From positions 1 through 58,953 of the forward strand of contig CAZKBB010000011.1 in the NCBI GenBank assembly GCA_964550935.1: a DNA stretch of 58,953 bases, given 5' to 3'. Source of the DNA: JBCBSP01 sp964550935 (GTDB lineage: Bacteria > Pseudomonadota > Alphaproteobacteria > Caulobacterales > Maricaulaceae). The notes under the pieces were generated by a model. It was not told where the DNA came from. It saw nothing but the letters and a program-made list of their open reading frames with translations, and ran no database searches. Shown one piece after another: positions 58,819 to 58,953 of the stretch. The translations under genes were made by a program, and so were the position numbers. The first letter of the stretch is position 1. The number at the start of each line of letters is the position of its first letter.

Positions 58819-58899
58819 CCGCGCTCCCGACGCCGGGCGATCCTTACACGGATCATTCGGCGGGTTCGGTCACCGGGTTGCGGCTCGGGTGTTCGGATC

Positions 58900-58911
58900 G
58901 GCTCTTTGACA
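58900..58911 (+). promoter_or_regulatory. boxA-like antitermination element
   Basis: GGCTCTTTGACA resembles the boxA consensus TGCTCTTTAACA bound by NusB/S10 in rRNA leaders. It lies about 80 bases after P2 and 42 bases before the right edge. Confidence 0.65.
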
Positions 58912-58953
58912 TTGTTGGTTTTGGAAAGAGAAACGCAGGCGGCGGCGCTCTGC

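Larger units (their letters stand above)
58345..58953 (+). other. Gene-free region leading into a probable rRNA operon
   Basis: No convincing gene is present in these 609 bases. The right part holds two promoters of rRNA type and a boxA-like element, followed by GAAAGAGAAACGCAGG, which looks like the leader just before a 16S gene. The 16S sequence itself is not reached. Open frames at 58400-58636 have no family features. Confidence 0.7.

Overview
The window reads as one chromosomal stretch of a GC-rich, polarly flagellated, probably prosthecate alphaproteobacterium. A member of the Maricaulales/Caulobacterales, such as an Oceanicaulis- or Maricaulis-like organism, is an inference from gene content and not a database match. 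The grounds are Caulobacter-type flagellar regulators (FlbT, FlaF, FliX, a FlaEY-like protein), a FlmG-type flagellin glycosyltransferase, sigma-54 and CtrA-like promoter motifs, and a holdfast-anchor operon (hfaA, hfaB, hfaD). No mobile element, CRISPR array or tRNA gene was recognised.

Region 1 (1-18.8 kb) is a flagellin and flagellin-glycosylation island. A leftward operon starts with flmG (TPR plus glycosyltransferase) and continues through an SpsG/PseG-like hydrolase, a sulfotransferase, an ATP-grasp ligase, an SpsF-like cytidylyltransferase and a NeuB-like synthase. Rightward lie flbT, flaF and three short flagellin genes, each behind a sigma-54 promoter with paired upstream FlbD/ftr-like motifs, with flaG between the second and third. 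pseC, pseG and pseB follow, so most of a pseudaminic or related nonulosonic acid pathway flanks the flagellins. A large beta-propeller protein resembling FlaEY closes the island.

Region 2 (18.8-32.3 kb) is basal body and motor: flgI with a FlgJ-like and a FlgN/FlbY-like gene, the divergent regulator fliX, dksA, the rod and ring operon flgF-flgG-flgA-flgH plus a small unknown, and the divergent operon fliL-fliM-coiled-coil protein-motE-giant TPR protein. CtrA-like, FlbD-like and sigma-54-like motifs sit in the two divergent intergenic regions, as expected for a class II/class III flagellar hierarchy.

Region 3 (32.3-52.4 kb) is mostly metabolic and regulatory: alanine dehydrogenase with a divergent Lrp regulator, a LOV-domain histidine kinase, queF, a nitroreductase, a TetR-controlled RND efflux pair, a NUDIX hydrolase, cysE, DUF3126, an osmoprotectant-type ABC importer whose permease is fused to its binding protein, a PhoH ATPase with a hairpin in its leader, a gamma-class carbonic anhydrase homologue, a FadL-type porin, and GYF_2, PilZ and PAS proteins. 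An unrecognised secreted Asn- and Cys-rich protein follows.

Region 4 (52.4-59 kb) holds the holdfast-anchor operon hfaA-hfaB-hfaD, a rhomboid-family protein, a GDYXXLXY/DUF2157 membrane pair and a CBS-domain protein. It ends in a gene-free 0.6 kb with two rRNA-type promoters and a boxA-like antitermination element, so a ribosomal RNA operon probably begins just beyond the right edge.

The most interesting system is the flmG-led operon. It places a sulfotransferase and an ATP-grasp ligase in the same transcription unit as a flagellin glycosyltransferase and nonulosonic acid enzymes, which suggests an extra chemical modification of the flagellar sugar.
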